Shown here: piece by piece, positions 7,410 through 15,105 of the stretch | Layout: every line of letters starts with the position of its first letter | Numbering within the stretch: position 1 is the first letter of the stretch | Assembly (NCBI GenBank): GCA_937873205.1 | Contig: CALMVO010000054.1 | Span: forward strand, 1 to 34,442 | Origin: an uncultured Acetobacteraceae bacterium | GTDB lineage: Bacteria; Pseudomonadota; Alphaproteobacteria; Acetobacterales; Acetobacteraceae | Reading direction: 5' to 3' | Length of the DNA: 34,442 bases | Translations under genes and position numbers: made by a program | Notes under the pieces: model-generated | What the model was told of the DNA's origin: nothing | The model's input: the letters and a program-made list of their open reading frames with translations, nothing else | Databases searched by the model: none

Positions 7410-7952
7410 CAGCCTGGCCACCAAAGCATCCGCCAAGGATTGCGTGATCGGCCCCGCCAGATGCCAGGCGATGACGCCCCCGGGGCGGATCAGGAAGCTT
7501 TCCGGCACGCCCGAGACGCCCCAGTCGATCGCCGTAAGGCCGCTGCGGTCGGCGGCGAGGCGGGTGTAGGGGGCGCCGGTATGGGCGACGAAGCCGGCGG
7601 CGTCCTGGGCGCGGTCCTTGTAGGCGATGCCCCAGACCGGCAGGCGTCCGGCCACCGTGGCCAGAGGCGGCGCCTCGATCACGCAGGGGATGCACCAGGA
7701 GGCGAAGAAGTTGACCAGGATCGGGCCGGTGGCGGCGCGCAGATCGGCGCTGGAGAAGCCGCGGCCGGGCGCCTGGCCTGGCAGATCGAACTCCGGCACC
7801 GGCCGGTCCAGCACCGGCGCCTGGATGTCGTGCGGGTCGAACGAGCCGCCGCGCATGCCCGACAGCATCGCCCAGAAGCCGAGCCCGGCGGCACCGGCCA
7901 GTCCGAGCGGCGCCAGTGTCAGTAGCCGGCGGCGGGAGACGACGCCGCTCAT
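7407..7952 (-). CDS. ccmG: Cytochrome c maturation thioredoxin-like protein CcmG (DsbE)
   Basis: CcmG is a membrane-tethered periplasmic thioredoxin-fold protein that passes reducing power to CcmH or to apocytochrome c. The 181-residue product begins with a twin-Arg-rich n-region and an uncleaved membrane anchor (residues 10-31). The thioredoxin fold has the active site W86-C87-I-P-C90 in NFFASWCIPC, the GVSGVPESF segment containing the conserved cis-proline near residue 150, and a typical central acidic YKDRAQDAAGF insert. The start overlaps the ccmF stop by four bases. The stop abuts repeat copy B. Assignment is firm from motif and operon position. Confidence 0.95.
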   Translation of the reverse strand: MSGVVSRRRLLTLAPLGLAGAAGLGFWAMLSGMRGGSFDPHDIQAPVLDRPVPEFDLPGQAPGRGFSSADLRAATGPILVNFFASWCIPCVIEAPPLATVAGRLPVWGIAYKDRAQDAAGFVAHTGAPYTRLAADRSGLTAIDWGVSGVPESFLIRPGGVIAWHLAGPITQSLADALVARL

Positions 7953-9985
7953 TCGGCCAGGACCGGGATGCGGGCGCGGGCGCGCTGGGGGGCGCCCACG
8001 CGAACGCGCCGGTCGCTGAGCGACAGGCCCCCGCCCAGCGCCATCACCAGCCCGCCGAGCCAGATCCAGGGGGCGAGCGGGTTATCGTGCAGCCGCAGGA
8101 CGGCGGTGTGGTCAGCGCCGGCGCCGTGCTCGTCGCCCAGCACGGCATAGAGGTCGGTGACCAGGTCGGTGTGGATGGCGACCTCACTGGTGACCTGGCC
8201 CTGGGCGGCGAAGTCGCGGCGGGCGGGATGCAGTACGGTCACCAGCCGGCCGTGGCGGGTGACGTCGATCGTGGCGATTCGGGCCCGGTAGTTGGGGCCG
8301 GGGCGGTCGGCGAGGCCGCGCAGCGTCCAGTCGTAGCCGGCGAGGCGGCTGGTGTCGCCGACATGCACCGCGACGATGGCGTGGCTGGCCTGGCTCATGC
8401 CGACCAGGCCCAGCACGGTGATGCCGACGCCGGCATGCGCCAGGGCCGCGCCGAACACCGCGCGCGGCAGCAGCCGGGCGCGCCGCAGACTGTCCGGCAG
8501 CGGCAGCCGGAACAGCTGCACGCGATGGGCGAGCTCGGCGGCGCTGCCGGCGATGACCCAGATGGCCAACGCGGCGCCGATCATCGGCAGCGTGCCGCGC
8601 AGGCCATAGGCGCCGACCAGCCCGGCGCCGAGGCCCGCCAGCGAGGCCCACCACAGCCTCGTCACGACCGGAGCCAGACGCGCGCGCTTCCAGGGCAGCG
8701 TCGGGCCGATCGCCATCACCGCCAGCAGCGGGATCGCCATCGGCGCCGCGGTGGCGTCGAAGAAGGGCTTGCCGACGCTGATCGCCTGCCCGAACAGCAG
8801 GCTCGTGAAGGGCGGGTAGAGGGTGCCGGTCAGCACCGCGGCGCAGATCGCGCAGAGCAGGATGTTGTTCAGCACCAGCCCGCCCTCGCGCGACAGCGGC
8901 GCGAACACGCCGCCGGCGACCAGGAGCGGCGCCCGCAGCGCGAACAGCAGCAGGGCACCGCCGATCACCAGCCCCAGCAGGCCCAGGATGAACACGCCGC
9001 GAGCGGGATCGACGGCAAACGCGTGCACCGAGTTCAGAATGCCTGAGCGCACCAGGAAGGTGCCGGACAGCGACAGCGAGAAGGTGCCGATCGCCAGCAG
9101 CACGGTCCAGACCTTCAGGGCCTCCCGCTTCTCGACCACGATCGCCGAGTGCGCCAGCGCGGTCCCGGTGAGCCAGGGCAGCAGCGAGGCGTTCTCGACC
9201 GGGTCCCAGAACCAGTAGCCGCCCCAGCCCAGCACGTAGTACGACCACCAGGAACCGAGTGCTATGCCGCAGGTGAGCAGGCACCAGGCGCCGACCGCCC
9301 ACGGCCGCACCCAGCGGCCCCAGGCGGCGTCGACCCGGCCCTCGAGCAAGGCGGCGACCGCGAACGCGAACGGCACCGCAAAGCCGACATAGCCGGCGTA
9401 GAGGATCGGCGGATGCACGGCGAGCCCGGGGTCCTGCAGCAGCGGGTTCATGCCGGCCCCGTCGAGGGGCGCCGGCCAGACCCGGTCGAACGGATCCGAG
9501 GTCAGCAGGCAGAACAGCTCGAAGCCGGCGGCGGTGCCGCCCAGCACGCCGAGCACGCGGGCCTGCAGGGACGTCGGCAGCGTGCGGCCGAACCAGGCCA
9601 CGGCGGCGCCGCACGCCGCCAGGATCAGGCACCAGAGCAGGATCGAGCCCTCGTGGTTGCCCCAGATCCCGCTGAGCTTGTAGAGCAGCGGTTTGGCCAC
9701 CGCGCTGTTCTCGGCGATGTTGGCAACCGAGAAATCGTCGCCGATGGCCGCCACCGCCAGGCAGAGGAACGACAGCGCTAGGCAGGCGAGCTGGCTTCCG
9801 GCCAGCGCCGGAGCGATCGCCATCAGGGGCTGGTCGCGGCGCCAGGCGCCCAGCAGCGGCAGCACGAACTGGGCCAGTGCCAGGCAGCAGGCCAGCGCCA
9901 GCGCGAAGCGGCCCAGCTCGGGGCCGAGCAGCAGGCCGACGATCGCGTGGCCGGGAACCGGACCGTCCGGAAGGCTGGCCGTCAC
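7949..9985 (-). CDS. ccmF: Haem lyase subunit CcmF (CycK)
   Basis: CcmF is the large multispan subunit of the system I cytochrome c haem ligase; it oxidises holo-CcmE and attaches haem to the apocytochrome. The 678-residue product has about 14-15 membrane helices. Visible motifs are GIWGNHEGS near residues 107-114, HPPILYAGYVGF at 191-202, the WWD-domain signature VLGWGGYWFWDPVENASLLP at 251-270, and SVHAFA with a conserved His near 321. Length and motifs match the family. The start overlaps the ccmE stop (ATGA) and the stop overlaps the ccmG start, showing tight coupling across the operon. Confidence 0.97.
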   Translation of the reverse strand: MTASLPDGPVPGHAIVGLLLGPELGRFALALACCLALAQFVLPLLGAWRRDQPLMAIAPALAGSQLACLALSFLCLAVAAIGDDFSVANIAENSAVAKPLLYKLSGIWGNHEGSILLWCLILAACGAAVAWFGRTLPTSLQARVLGVLGGTAAGFELFCLLTSDPFDRVWPAPLDGAGMNPLLQDPGLAVHPPILYAGYVGFAVPFAFAVAALLEGRVDAAWGRWVRPWAVGAWCLLTCGIALGSWWSYYVLGWGGYWFWDPVENASLLPWLTGTALAHSAIVVEKREALKVWTVLLAIGTFSLSLSGTFLVRSGILNSVHAFAVDPARGVFILGLLGLVIGGALLLFALRAPLLVAGGVFAPLSREGGLVLNNILLCAICAAVLTGTLYPPFTSLLFGQAISVGKPFFDATAAPMAIPLLAVMAIGPTLPWKRARLAPVVTRLWWASLAGLGAGLVGAYGLRGTLPMIGAALAIWVIAGSAAELAHRVQLFRLPLPDSLRRARLLPRAVFGAALAHAGVGITVLGLVGMSQASHAIVAVHVGDTSRLAGYDWTLRGLADRPGPNYRARIATIDVTRHGRLVTVLHPARRDFAAQGQVTSEVAIHTDLVTDLYAVLGDEHGAGADHTAVLRLHDNPLAPWIWLGGLVMALGGGLSLSDRRVRVGAPQRARARIPVLAE

Positions 9986-10506
9986 GACCGCAGGTGCTCG
10001 GGCGCCGCGGGTCCGGCCGCGCCCATGCCGTCCCAGCTCGCCTCCGGGGGCGGCGGACCGAAGCGGGGATCCCAGCGGCCGGACTTGCGCAGCGCGTCGG
10101 CCACATCCTTCGGCATGTAGGTCTCGTCGTGCTTGGCCAGCACCTCGGCGGCGCGGAAACTACCGTCCGGGGCCATCTCGCCCAGCGCCACCACGCTCTG
10201 CCCCTCGCGAAACAGGTCGGGCAGGATGCCGACATAGCCCACCACGATCGCCTGGCGGCCGTCGGTCACCTCGAAGCGGACGGAGGGCTCGCGGCCGGCG
10301 ATGCGTGTTCGGACCAGCGAGCCCGCGACCACCATGCCGCCCAGGCGGATGGTGCGGCCCGCCGGCGGCGGTGCCGCAAGCAGCTGCGACGGCGCCATGA
10401 AGAACACGATGTTGGAGCTGAAGGCCGCGAGCGCCAGGCCGGTGGCGGTGCCGAAGCTCGCCATGCAGCCGGCCACCAGCCAGAGCCGGCGGGAGCGCCG
10501 CGTCAT
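9982..10506 (-). CDS. ccmE: Periplasmic haem chaperone CcmE (CycJ)
   Basis: CcmE receives haem from CcmC, binds it covalently through a histidine, and delivers it to CcmF. The 174-residue product has an N-terminal membrane anchor (residues about 8-28), an OB-fold domain (IRLGGMVVAGSL to VALGEMAPDGSF) and the signature LAKHDETYMP with haem-binding His126 and Tyr130. The C-terminal tail after residue 140 is Pro/Gly-rich and probably flexible. The gene overlaps both neighbours by four bases. Confidence 0.97.
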   Translation of the reverse strand: MTRRSRRLWLVAGCMASFGTATGLALAAFSSNIVFFMAPSQLLAAPPPAGRTIRLGGMVVAGSLVRTRIAGREPSVRFEVTDGRQAIVVGYVGILPDLFREGQSVVALGEMAPDGSFRAAEVLAKHDETYMPKDVADALRKSGRWDPRFGPPPPEASWDGMGAAGPAAPEHLRS

Positions 10507-10637
10507 CGGCGCCCTCGCTCGACCGCGGCCAAGCGACGGCGGACACGGCGCAGGCGGAGTGCCGCCGAAACCGACAGCCAGCCGCCCAGCGCCACCGCCA
10601 GGCCATAGGCGCCGGCGACGTAGGGCAGGTCGGTCAT
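10503..10637 (-). CDS. ccmD: Haem exporter subunit CcmD
   Basis: CcmD is a tiny single-span protein that stabilises the CcmABC-CcmE complex and helps release holo-CcmE. The 44-residue product has one membrane helix (YVAGAYGLAVALGGWLSVSAALRL) followed by a strongly basic tail (RRVRRRLAAVERGRR), the standard CcmD layout. The ATG at 10637 overlaps the ccmC stop by four bases, and the stop overlaps the ccmE start. Size, topology and position between ccmC and ccmE make the call reliable despite the short sequence. Confidence 0.9.
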   Translation of the reverse strand: MTDLPYVAGAYGLAVALGGWLSVSAALRLRRVRRRLAAVERGRR

Positions 10638-11446
10638 GCGTGGCCGGCGTCGGCGGCGCCGGCCAGCAGCAGGCCGCGCAGCCGCGCCTCCAGGATCGCA
10701 GCCCGCAGCCGGGCCGTCACCAGGGCGGCGAAGCCCAGGCTGAAGCCGACTGCCGTGATCAGCAGCGGCCACAGCATCGACGGTGACATGGTGGGCGCGC
10801 CGGTCAGCGTGATGCTGTCCGGCTGGTGCAGGGTGTTCCACCACTGCACGCTGAACTTGATGACCGGCAGGTCGACCGCGCCGGCCAGCGCCAGGATCGC
10901 GGCGGCGCGGGCGCCGCGCGCCGGGTCGTCGAACGCGCGCATCAGCGCCACGTGGCCGAGATAGAGGAAGAACAGCACCAGCACCGAGGTCAGGCGCGCG
11001 TCCCACACCCACCAGGCGCCCCAGGTCGGGCGGCCCCAGAGCGAGCCCGAGGCCAGGCAAAGCCCGGTGACGCAGGCGCCGACCGGTCCGATCTCGGCGG
11101 CGGCGAGGTCGGCCAGCCGATGCCGCCAGACCAGGGACAGCAGGCCGCAGGCGGCAAGTGCCACGTAGCCAAGCGAGGCCAGCCAGGCGGCCGGGACGTG
11201 GACGTACATGATGCGGACGGCATCGCCCTGCTGCCAGTCGGCCGGCGACAGGAACAGGCCCCAGCCGAGCCCGATCGCGGCGAGCACGATCGCCGGCCAG
11301 GTCAGCAGCGGCTGCAGCCGTGCGCCGAACTTCAGGAAGCGGCCGGGATTGGCGGTGCGGTGCAGCAGCCGGCCGACCGGTCCGGCGGTGACGCAGTCCG
11401 GCTGTTCGACGATCCTGTGCGCCGGGGCCGGGACGAGGGATGGCAT
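10634..11446 (-). CDS. ccmC: Haem handling protein CcmC
   Basis: CcmC is a six-helix membrane protein that loads haem onto CcmE. Family motifs include MYVHVPAAWLA with the first haem-ligand His, the WWD signature (WGAWWVWDARLTS), and NTLHQPDSI with the second conserved His. The ATG at 11446 gives 270 residues with a longer than usual soluble N-terminus before TANPGRFLKF; a GTG at 11482 is an alternative start. It is the first gene of the ccmCDEFGHI operon. The ATP-binding genes ccmA and ccmB, which normally precede ccmC, are absent, and a divergent YciI gene lies upstream instead, so the promoter should lie between 11447 and 11621. Confidence 0.95.
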   Translation of the reverse strand: MPSLVPAPAHRIVEQPDCVTAGPVGRLLHRTANPGRFLKFGARLQPLLTWPAIVLAAIGLGWGLFLSPADWQQGDAVRIMYVHVPAAWLASLGYVALAACGLLSLVWRHRLADLAAAEIGPVGACVTGLCLASGSLWGRPTWGAWWVWDARLTSVLVLFFLYLGHVALMRAFDDPARGARAAAILALAGAVDLPVIKFSVQWWNTLHQPDSITLTGAPTMSPSMLWPLLITAVGFSLGFAALVTARLRAAILEARLRGLLLAGAADAGHA

Positions 11447-11621
11447 GGCGGCGGCGTGGCCGGCGAGGCGGGTCGCTTGCACGATGTGGCGGGTTCCCCG
11501 AACGGTCGGTACGGCGGGCGCAGACGCCCGGTCCGATGCAAGGCGCTACTCTATCATGCGGCCGCTGCACTACAATGTGATGGCGGCGAGATCGCCGGGC
11601 CTACACCGACGGAGCACCACG

Positions 11622-11915
11622 ATGCTGTTCGCGATCCTCTGTACCGACCGGCCGAACAGTCTGGACACCAGGCTGGCGGCACGGGAGGCGCACCTGCGCT
11701 ACCTCTCGACCTACGCCGACAGGCTGGTGCATGCCGGTCCGCTGTTGGATATCGACGGCCGTCCCTGCGGCAGCCTTCTGGTCGTCGACGTGGAGGACCG
11801 CGCCGCCGCCGAAGGATTTGCCGCCGCCGACCCTTACGCGAAGGTCAACCTGTTCGAGAGCGTCGCCGTGCGGGGGCACCGGCTCGTGTTCAGGGACGGG
11901 GCGCTGGTGGGTTAG
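11622..11915 (+). CDS. YciI family protein
   Basis: YciI proteins are small ferredoxin-like dimeric proteins of unclear function, some proposed to be enzymes with a conserved His-Asp pair. The 97-residue product shows the family pattern: MLFAILCTDRPNSLDTRLAAREAHLRYL is the first strand-helix unit, then AGPLLDIDG and a C-terminal half with DPYAKVNLFESVAVR. The ATG at 11622 has a good GGAG seven bases upstream. It is divergent from ccmC and four bases ahead of an EVE-domain gene, so the two are probably co-transcribed, an arrangement I believe is common in alphaproteobacteria. Confidence 0.9.
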   Translation: MLFAILCTDRPNSLDTRLAAREAHLRYLSTYADRLVHAGPLLDIDGRPCGSLLVVDVEDRAAAEGFAAADPYAKVNLFESVAVRGHRLVFRDGALVG

Positions 11916-11919
11916 AGCG

Positions 11920-12333
11920 GTGCCGTATTGGCTGGTGAAATCCGAGCCGGACGCGTTCTGCTGGGAGCAACAGGTCGCGAACGGCGTGGAGCCGTGGACC
12001 GGCGTGCGCAGCCACCAGGCGAAGCGGAACCTGGAGGCGATGCGCCGCGGCGACCGCGTCTTCTTCTACCACTCGAACGTCGGCAAGGAGATCGTCGGCG
12101 TCGTCGAAGTGGTGCGCGAAGCCTACGCAGATCCGACGGCAAAGACCGGCGGCTGGATTTGCGTCGACATGAAGGCGATCGGCCCGATGCCTCGCCCGGT
12201 AACCCTTGCGGTGATCAGGGCGGAGGCGGAGTATGCCGACTTCGCTCTGGTACGTCAGTCACGGCTCTCCGTGGTGCCGGTCTCGGCGCCGCACTGGGAC
12301 AGCCTGTGCCGCCGCGGCGGATGGACCGGCTGA
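11920..12333 (+). CDS. EVE domain-containing protein
   Basis: EVE domains are PUA-like folds thought to bind modified bases in DNA or RNA. The 137-residue product is essentially one EVE domain: YWLVKSEPDAFCWE at the N-terminus, WTGVRSHQAKRNLEAMRRGDRVFFYHS in the middle (the canonical W-GVRN-A-N--M--GD---FYHS pattern), and GIVGVVEV-like strand sequence following. The GTG at 11920 (reading MPYWLVKSEPD) is chosen because family members begin MxYWLxKSEP. It follows the YciI stop by four bases and ends four bases from the convergent secreted protein. Confidence 0.93.
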   Translation: MPYWLVKSEPDAFCWEQQVANGVEPWTGVRSHQAKRNLEAMRRGDRVFFYHSNVGKEIVGVVEVVREAYADPTAKTGGWICVDMKAIGPMPRPVTLAVIRAEAEYADFALVRQSRLSVVPVSAPHWDSLCRRGGWTG

Positions 12334-12337
12334 CGGC

Positions 12338-12697
12338 TCAGGGCGCGCCGTCGATCGTCTGCGCCAGCACGGCGTTGGCGCCGTTTCCGGGCTGCCCGGC
12401 GAAGGTGCGGTAGGTGGCATCGGCGTTGTAGGCCGGCGTCACCGGGGCGGCGATCTCGCCTTCGAAACCCAGTACCTGGAACACCTCGCGGTTGTTGGTG
12501 CCTCGCGTGTTCTGGCTGGCGTCCACCGACGGGAGGCCCGGCGCCTGCTCCTGGAAGATGGTGCTGTCGTTGTTGGTGCCGGACGTCGGGCCCGGCGCGG
12601 TCTGACGCTGGCTCTGCGCCATCGCCGCACCCGAGCCGAGCAGGGCCGAAAGGCCGACGACGCCGGCGACGAGCGGGACGATCCTGGAGATCTGCAT
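12338..12697 (-). CDS. Secreted protein of unknown function
   Basis: I do not recognise this 119-residue product. It begins with a clear signal peptide (MQISRIVPLVAGVVGLSALLG to AAMA, cleavage before QSQ). The mature part is polar and apparently disordered, with two TNN motifs (SGTNNDSTIF and RGTNNREVF) and no cysteines. The ATG at 12697 has AGGAG eight bases upstream, a strong ribosome-binding site. It is convergent with the EVE-domain gene and divergent from the EcsC-like gene. Likely periplasmic or extracellular. Confidence 0.8.
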   Translation of the reverse strand: MQISRIVPLVAGVVGLSALLGSGAAMAQSQRQTAPGPTSGTNNDSTIFQEQAPGLPSVDASQNTRGTNNREVFQVLGFEGEIAAPVTPAYNADATYRTFAGQPGNGANAVLAQTIDGAP

Positions 12698-12865
12698 GGC
12701 CTGGGCTCCTGGCATGATGGACATGGGACGCGGCCGGAGCGGCGAAGTTTCGCCCCCGTCATCAATTCGCCTGGCAGCCGGGCGCGGGGTCGGCGCGTTG
12801 GGTCGGCGACGGGGTCGATGCGACCTCCCCCAAGACGGCCCCCCGATGGCCGAGGAGCGAGACCG

Positions 12866-13714
12866 ATGAGCGCCACCACAGGAAGCGAGCTGTCCCCGCC
12901 GGCCCCGCTGGCCCGCGTCGGGCTGAGCCCGTCCGCGCGCGGCGAACTGCAGCGCGTGCTGGAGCAGCTCGAGGCCGGGCGCGGCGTGTTGGTGCGGCTG
13001 GCCGACCTGATGGGCGGCGCGGTGGGCCAGGCGACCCGGCTCGGCGTCCGCGGCCTCGGGATGGCCCCGGCGCTGCAGGCCAAGCTGCGGGGCATCGCCG
13101 AGAGCGCCATCAGCCGCGCGTTCGACGTCGCGGTGCTGGGGCTGCGGCAGCCGGCCGCGCGCGCGACGCCGCGCGACGACGGCAGGTCGTGGCGCGGGCC
13201 GATCACGCAGGGCGCGGTGGCGGTGTCCGGAGCCATCGGCGGCTTCGCCGGCGTGGCCGGGCTGCTGCCCGACATCGGCTTCACCACGCTCACCATCATG
13301 CGCGAAATCGCGCTCATCGCGCGTGAGGAGGGCGAGGACCTGTCGACGCCGGACGCGCGGCGGGCCTGCCTGGAGGTGTTCGCGCTGCGGCCGATCGACG
13401 CGGCCGCCGATCAGAGCGAGCTCGGCTATTTTTCCGCCCGGGCTGTCCTGCGCGGCCGGCCGGTGGTGATGCTGCTCTCCGAGGTGTCGTCGCATTACGG
13501 GTTGGCGCTGTCGCGCAAGGTGGCGCTGCAGATGATGCCGGTCGCCGGCGCGCTTTGCGGCGCGTCGCTGAACGCCGCGTTCTTCGGGCACTACCGTTCG
13601 CTGGCGCGGGCGCACTTCACCATCCGGCGGCTGGAGCGACAGCATGGCGACGGCGTGCGCGAGGCGGTGGAGTCGATCCGCAGCGGTCTGGCCGACCGGG
13701 TGGCGACGACCTAG
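12866..13714 (+). CDS. EcsC family protein
   Basis: EcsC-like proteins are membrane-associated; the name comes from Bacillus EcsC, linked to an ABC transporter, and the biochemical role is unknown. The 282-residue product has the family's Gly/Ala-rich hydrophobic core (VAVSGAIGGFAGVAGLLPDIGF, about residues 118-140) followed by TTLTIMREIALIAREEGEDL and ARRACLEVFAL. Near the end is a second small-residue stretch (PVAGALCGASLNAAFFGHY) and a basic helix. The ATG at 12866 is preceded by GAGGAG eight bases upstream. It appears to be a single-gene unit. Confidence 0.85.
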   Translation: MSATTGSELSPPAPLARVGLSPSARGELQRVLEQLEAGRGVLVRLADLMGGAVGQATRLGVRGLGMAPALQAKLRGIAESAISRAFDVAVLGLRQPAARATPRDDGRSWRGPITQGAVAVSGAIGGFAGVAGLLPDIGFTTLTIMREIALIAREEGEDLSTPDARRACLEVFALRPIDAAADQSELGYFSARAVLRGRPVVMLLSEVSSHYGLALSRKVALQMMPVAGALCGASLNAAFFGHYRSLARAHFTIRRLERQHGDGVREAVESIRSGLADRVATT

Positions 13715-13952
13715 GATCCTGTCCGGGGCTGCGCCGTGCCGGCGATCCGATGCGCCAATCTGCGCTTCCGGTGCTCACGGCCAGGCGGCCAATCAGTGCG
13801 GGGAGCAGGCGGGATCGTGGGGGCCGGCCAGCACCTTGCGGTTGCCGCCAATCCCGTAGAGCAGAACGGCAACGTCCATTCCGTGAAACCCGGTTTCTGG
13901 CTTCGGCTCGGCGGGCGCTGTCGGCTGTCGTGGAGATGGCCGTGAAGGAAGG
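13715..13952. other. Spacer without a supported gene, possible gene remnant
   Basis: No start, ribosome-binding site and family motif coincide here. On the minus strand one frame reads FHGMDVAVLLYGIGGNRKV and on to a stop near 13793, which looks more protein-like than chance, but it has no convincing upstream part. It could be the end of a decayed gene. Confidence 0.35.
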
Positions 13953-14276
13953 TCACTGGATGCCGCCGGCCTTGATGCCGAGATAGTCGTCGGCGAGCTT
14001 GGCCGTCTTCTTCCGGCATGCCGCGACCGTTTCGCCGGTCGCGGCGTGGCAGGCCTGTGCCGCGGCCTGCCAGTCCGGGTCGCAGGCCGCCAGCAACCGC
14101 TGCCGGGCATCCGGGCTGTCGACGGACCTCTGGTCCGGCTGAAAGTCGCGATCGAAGCAGGCGTTCAACCGCTGCGCCGCGACCTGCGAGGCGTCGAGCG
14201 TCGCCAGGGTGTCGGCCCGGGCGACGGCGACGGCGAGGAACGTGATCGCGATGACACCCGGGAGCGACGTTCTCAT
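13953..14276 (-). CDS. Secreted cysteine-containing protein of unknown function
   Basis: This 107-residue product is not one I recognise. It starts with a signal peptide (MRTSLPGVIAITFLAVAVARA, cleavage near ARA-DT). The mature part has four cysteines (NACFDRDF, LAACDPDW, AQACHAATG and VAACRKK), suggesting two disulfides in a small helical periplasmic protein. The ATG at 14276 has a strong AAGGAGG eight bases upstream. It follows the small membrane protein gene by 27 bases and may be the last gene of that operon. Confidence 0.8.
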   Translation of the reverse strand: MRTSLPGVIAITFLAVAVARADTLATLDASQVAAQRLNACFDRDFQPDQRSVDSPDARQRLLAACDPDWQAAAQACHAATGETVAACRKKTAKLADDYLGIKAGGIQ

Positions 14277-14303
14277 GGCGTGATCCTCCTTGAGGGCAGA
14301 GCG

Positions 14304-14465
14304 CTACGGGTTACGTCGCGCCAGGTTCAGCAGGGCGGTCGCCAGCGCCAGGATCAGGTAGACCGTCATCATGAAGAAGCCGAGCCGGAACACGATGTGC
14401 GGCATCAGGACGCCGCTGACCCCGGCCAGGATCGCGGCGGCGGTGAAGATCACGGTCATGTACAT
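14304..14465 (-). CDS. Small two-helix membrane protein
   Basis: The 53-residue product is mostly two hydrophobic helices (VIFTAAAILAGVSGVLMPHI and FFMMTVYLILALATALLNLA) with a short basic end (RRNP). I do not recognise a family. Its ATG overlaps the stop of the flavin reductase gene (TGATG), which argues that it is really translated and coupled to that gene. An in-frame ATG two codons later is also possible. Confidence 0.72.
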   Translation of the reverse strand: MYMTVIFTAAAILAGVSGVLMPHIVFRLGFFMMTVYLILALATALLNLARRNP

Positions 14466-15094
14466 CAGGCGGTGTCGAGCGGGATGCGGTTGATCCGCAG
14501 CAGGTCGGTGGTGCGCGCGTAGGTGCCGCCGCCGTGCATGCGGCCGAGCAGCCCCATGCGCTCGGTCGCCAGATGCTGGCGACCGGCATCCTGCACCAGG
14601 TCGTCCCGCACGTGCAGGCGGAGCACGCGGCCGAGGATGAGGCTGGAGCCCGGCCCGAGCGGCACCTCCTGATGCAGCACGCATTCGAAGCTGGCCGGGC
14701 TGATCGCCAGTCGCGGCGGCCGCACCCGCACCGAAGCCACGGTCTCGAGATCGAACCGCGCCACCTCGCCGACGCCGTGCGGGAACGCGGTGGCGGTGCG
14801 GTTCATCGCCGGGCCGGCGGCCTCGTCGACCAGATTCACCACGAACTGGCCGATGGCGCGAATGTTGGCCTTGGTATCCTTGGGCGTGTCTTGCTCCGGC
14901 GTCTCGCGGTTGCCGATGCCGATGCCCAGGATCGGCGGGTCGGACGAGAACGCGTTGAAGAACGAGTAGGGTGCTGCGTTCACCAGCCCGTCCGCGTCCT
15001 GGCTGGTGATCCACGCGATCGGCCGCGGCGCCACCGACGCGGTTAGCAGCTTGTAGCGGGCGCCGGGCGCCAGCGCCTCGAAATCAAACTCCAT
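14465..15094 (-). CDS. Flavin reductase family protein
   Basis: Members of this FMN-binding split-barrel family (PF01613-like) reduce or bind flavin and often serve two-component monooxygenases. The 209-residue product shows the typical start LLTASVAPRPIAWITSQDADGLVN and then APYSFFNAFSSDPPILGIGIG, the FMN-phosphate contact region, followed by DTKANI and FVVNLV. The C-terminal third has the HxGGGTYART-like segment found in this subgroup. The ATG at 15094 has GGAGAGG upstream. It follows the hydroxyacid dehydrogenase by 11 bases, so the two form an operon, but no monooxygenase is nearby and the partner is unknown. Confidence 0.9.
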   Translation of the reverse strand: MEFDFEALAPGARYKLLTASVAPRPIAWITSQDADGLVNAAPYSFFNAFSSDPPILGIGIGNRETPEQDTPKDTKANIRAIGQFVVNLVDEAAGPAMNRTATAFPHGVGEVARFDLETVASVRVRPPRLAISPASFECVLHQEVPLGPGSSLILGRVLRLHVRDDLVQDAGRQHLATERMGLLGRMHGGGTYARTTDLLRINRIPLDTA

Positions 15095-15105
15095 CGCCCT
15101 CTCCG

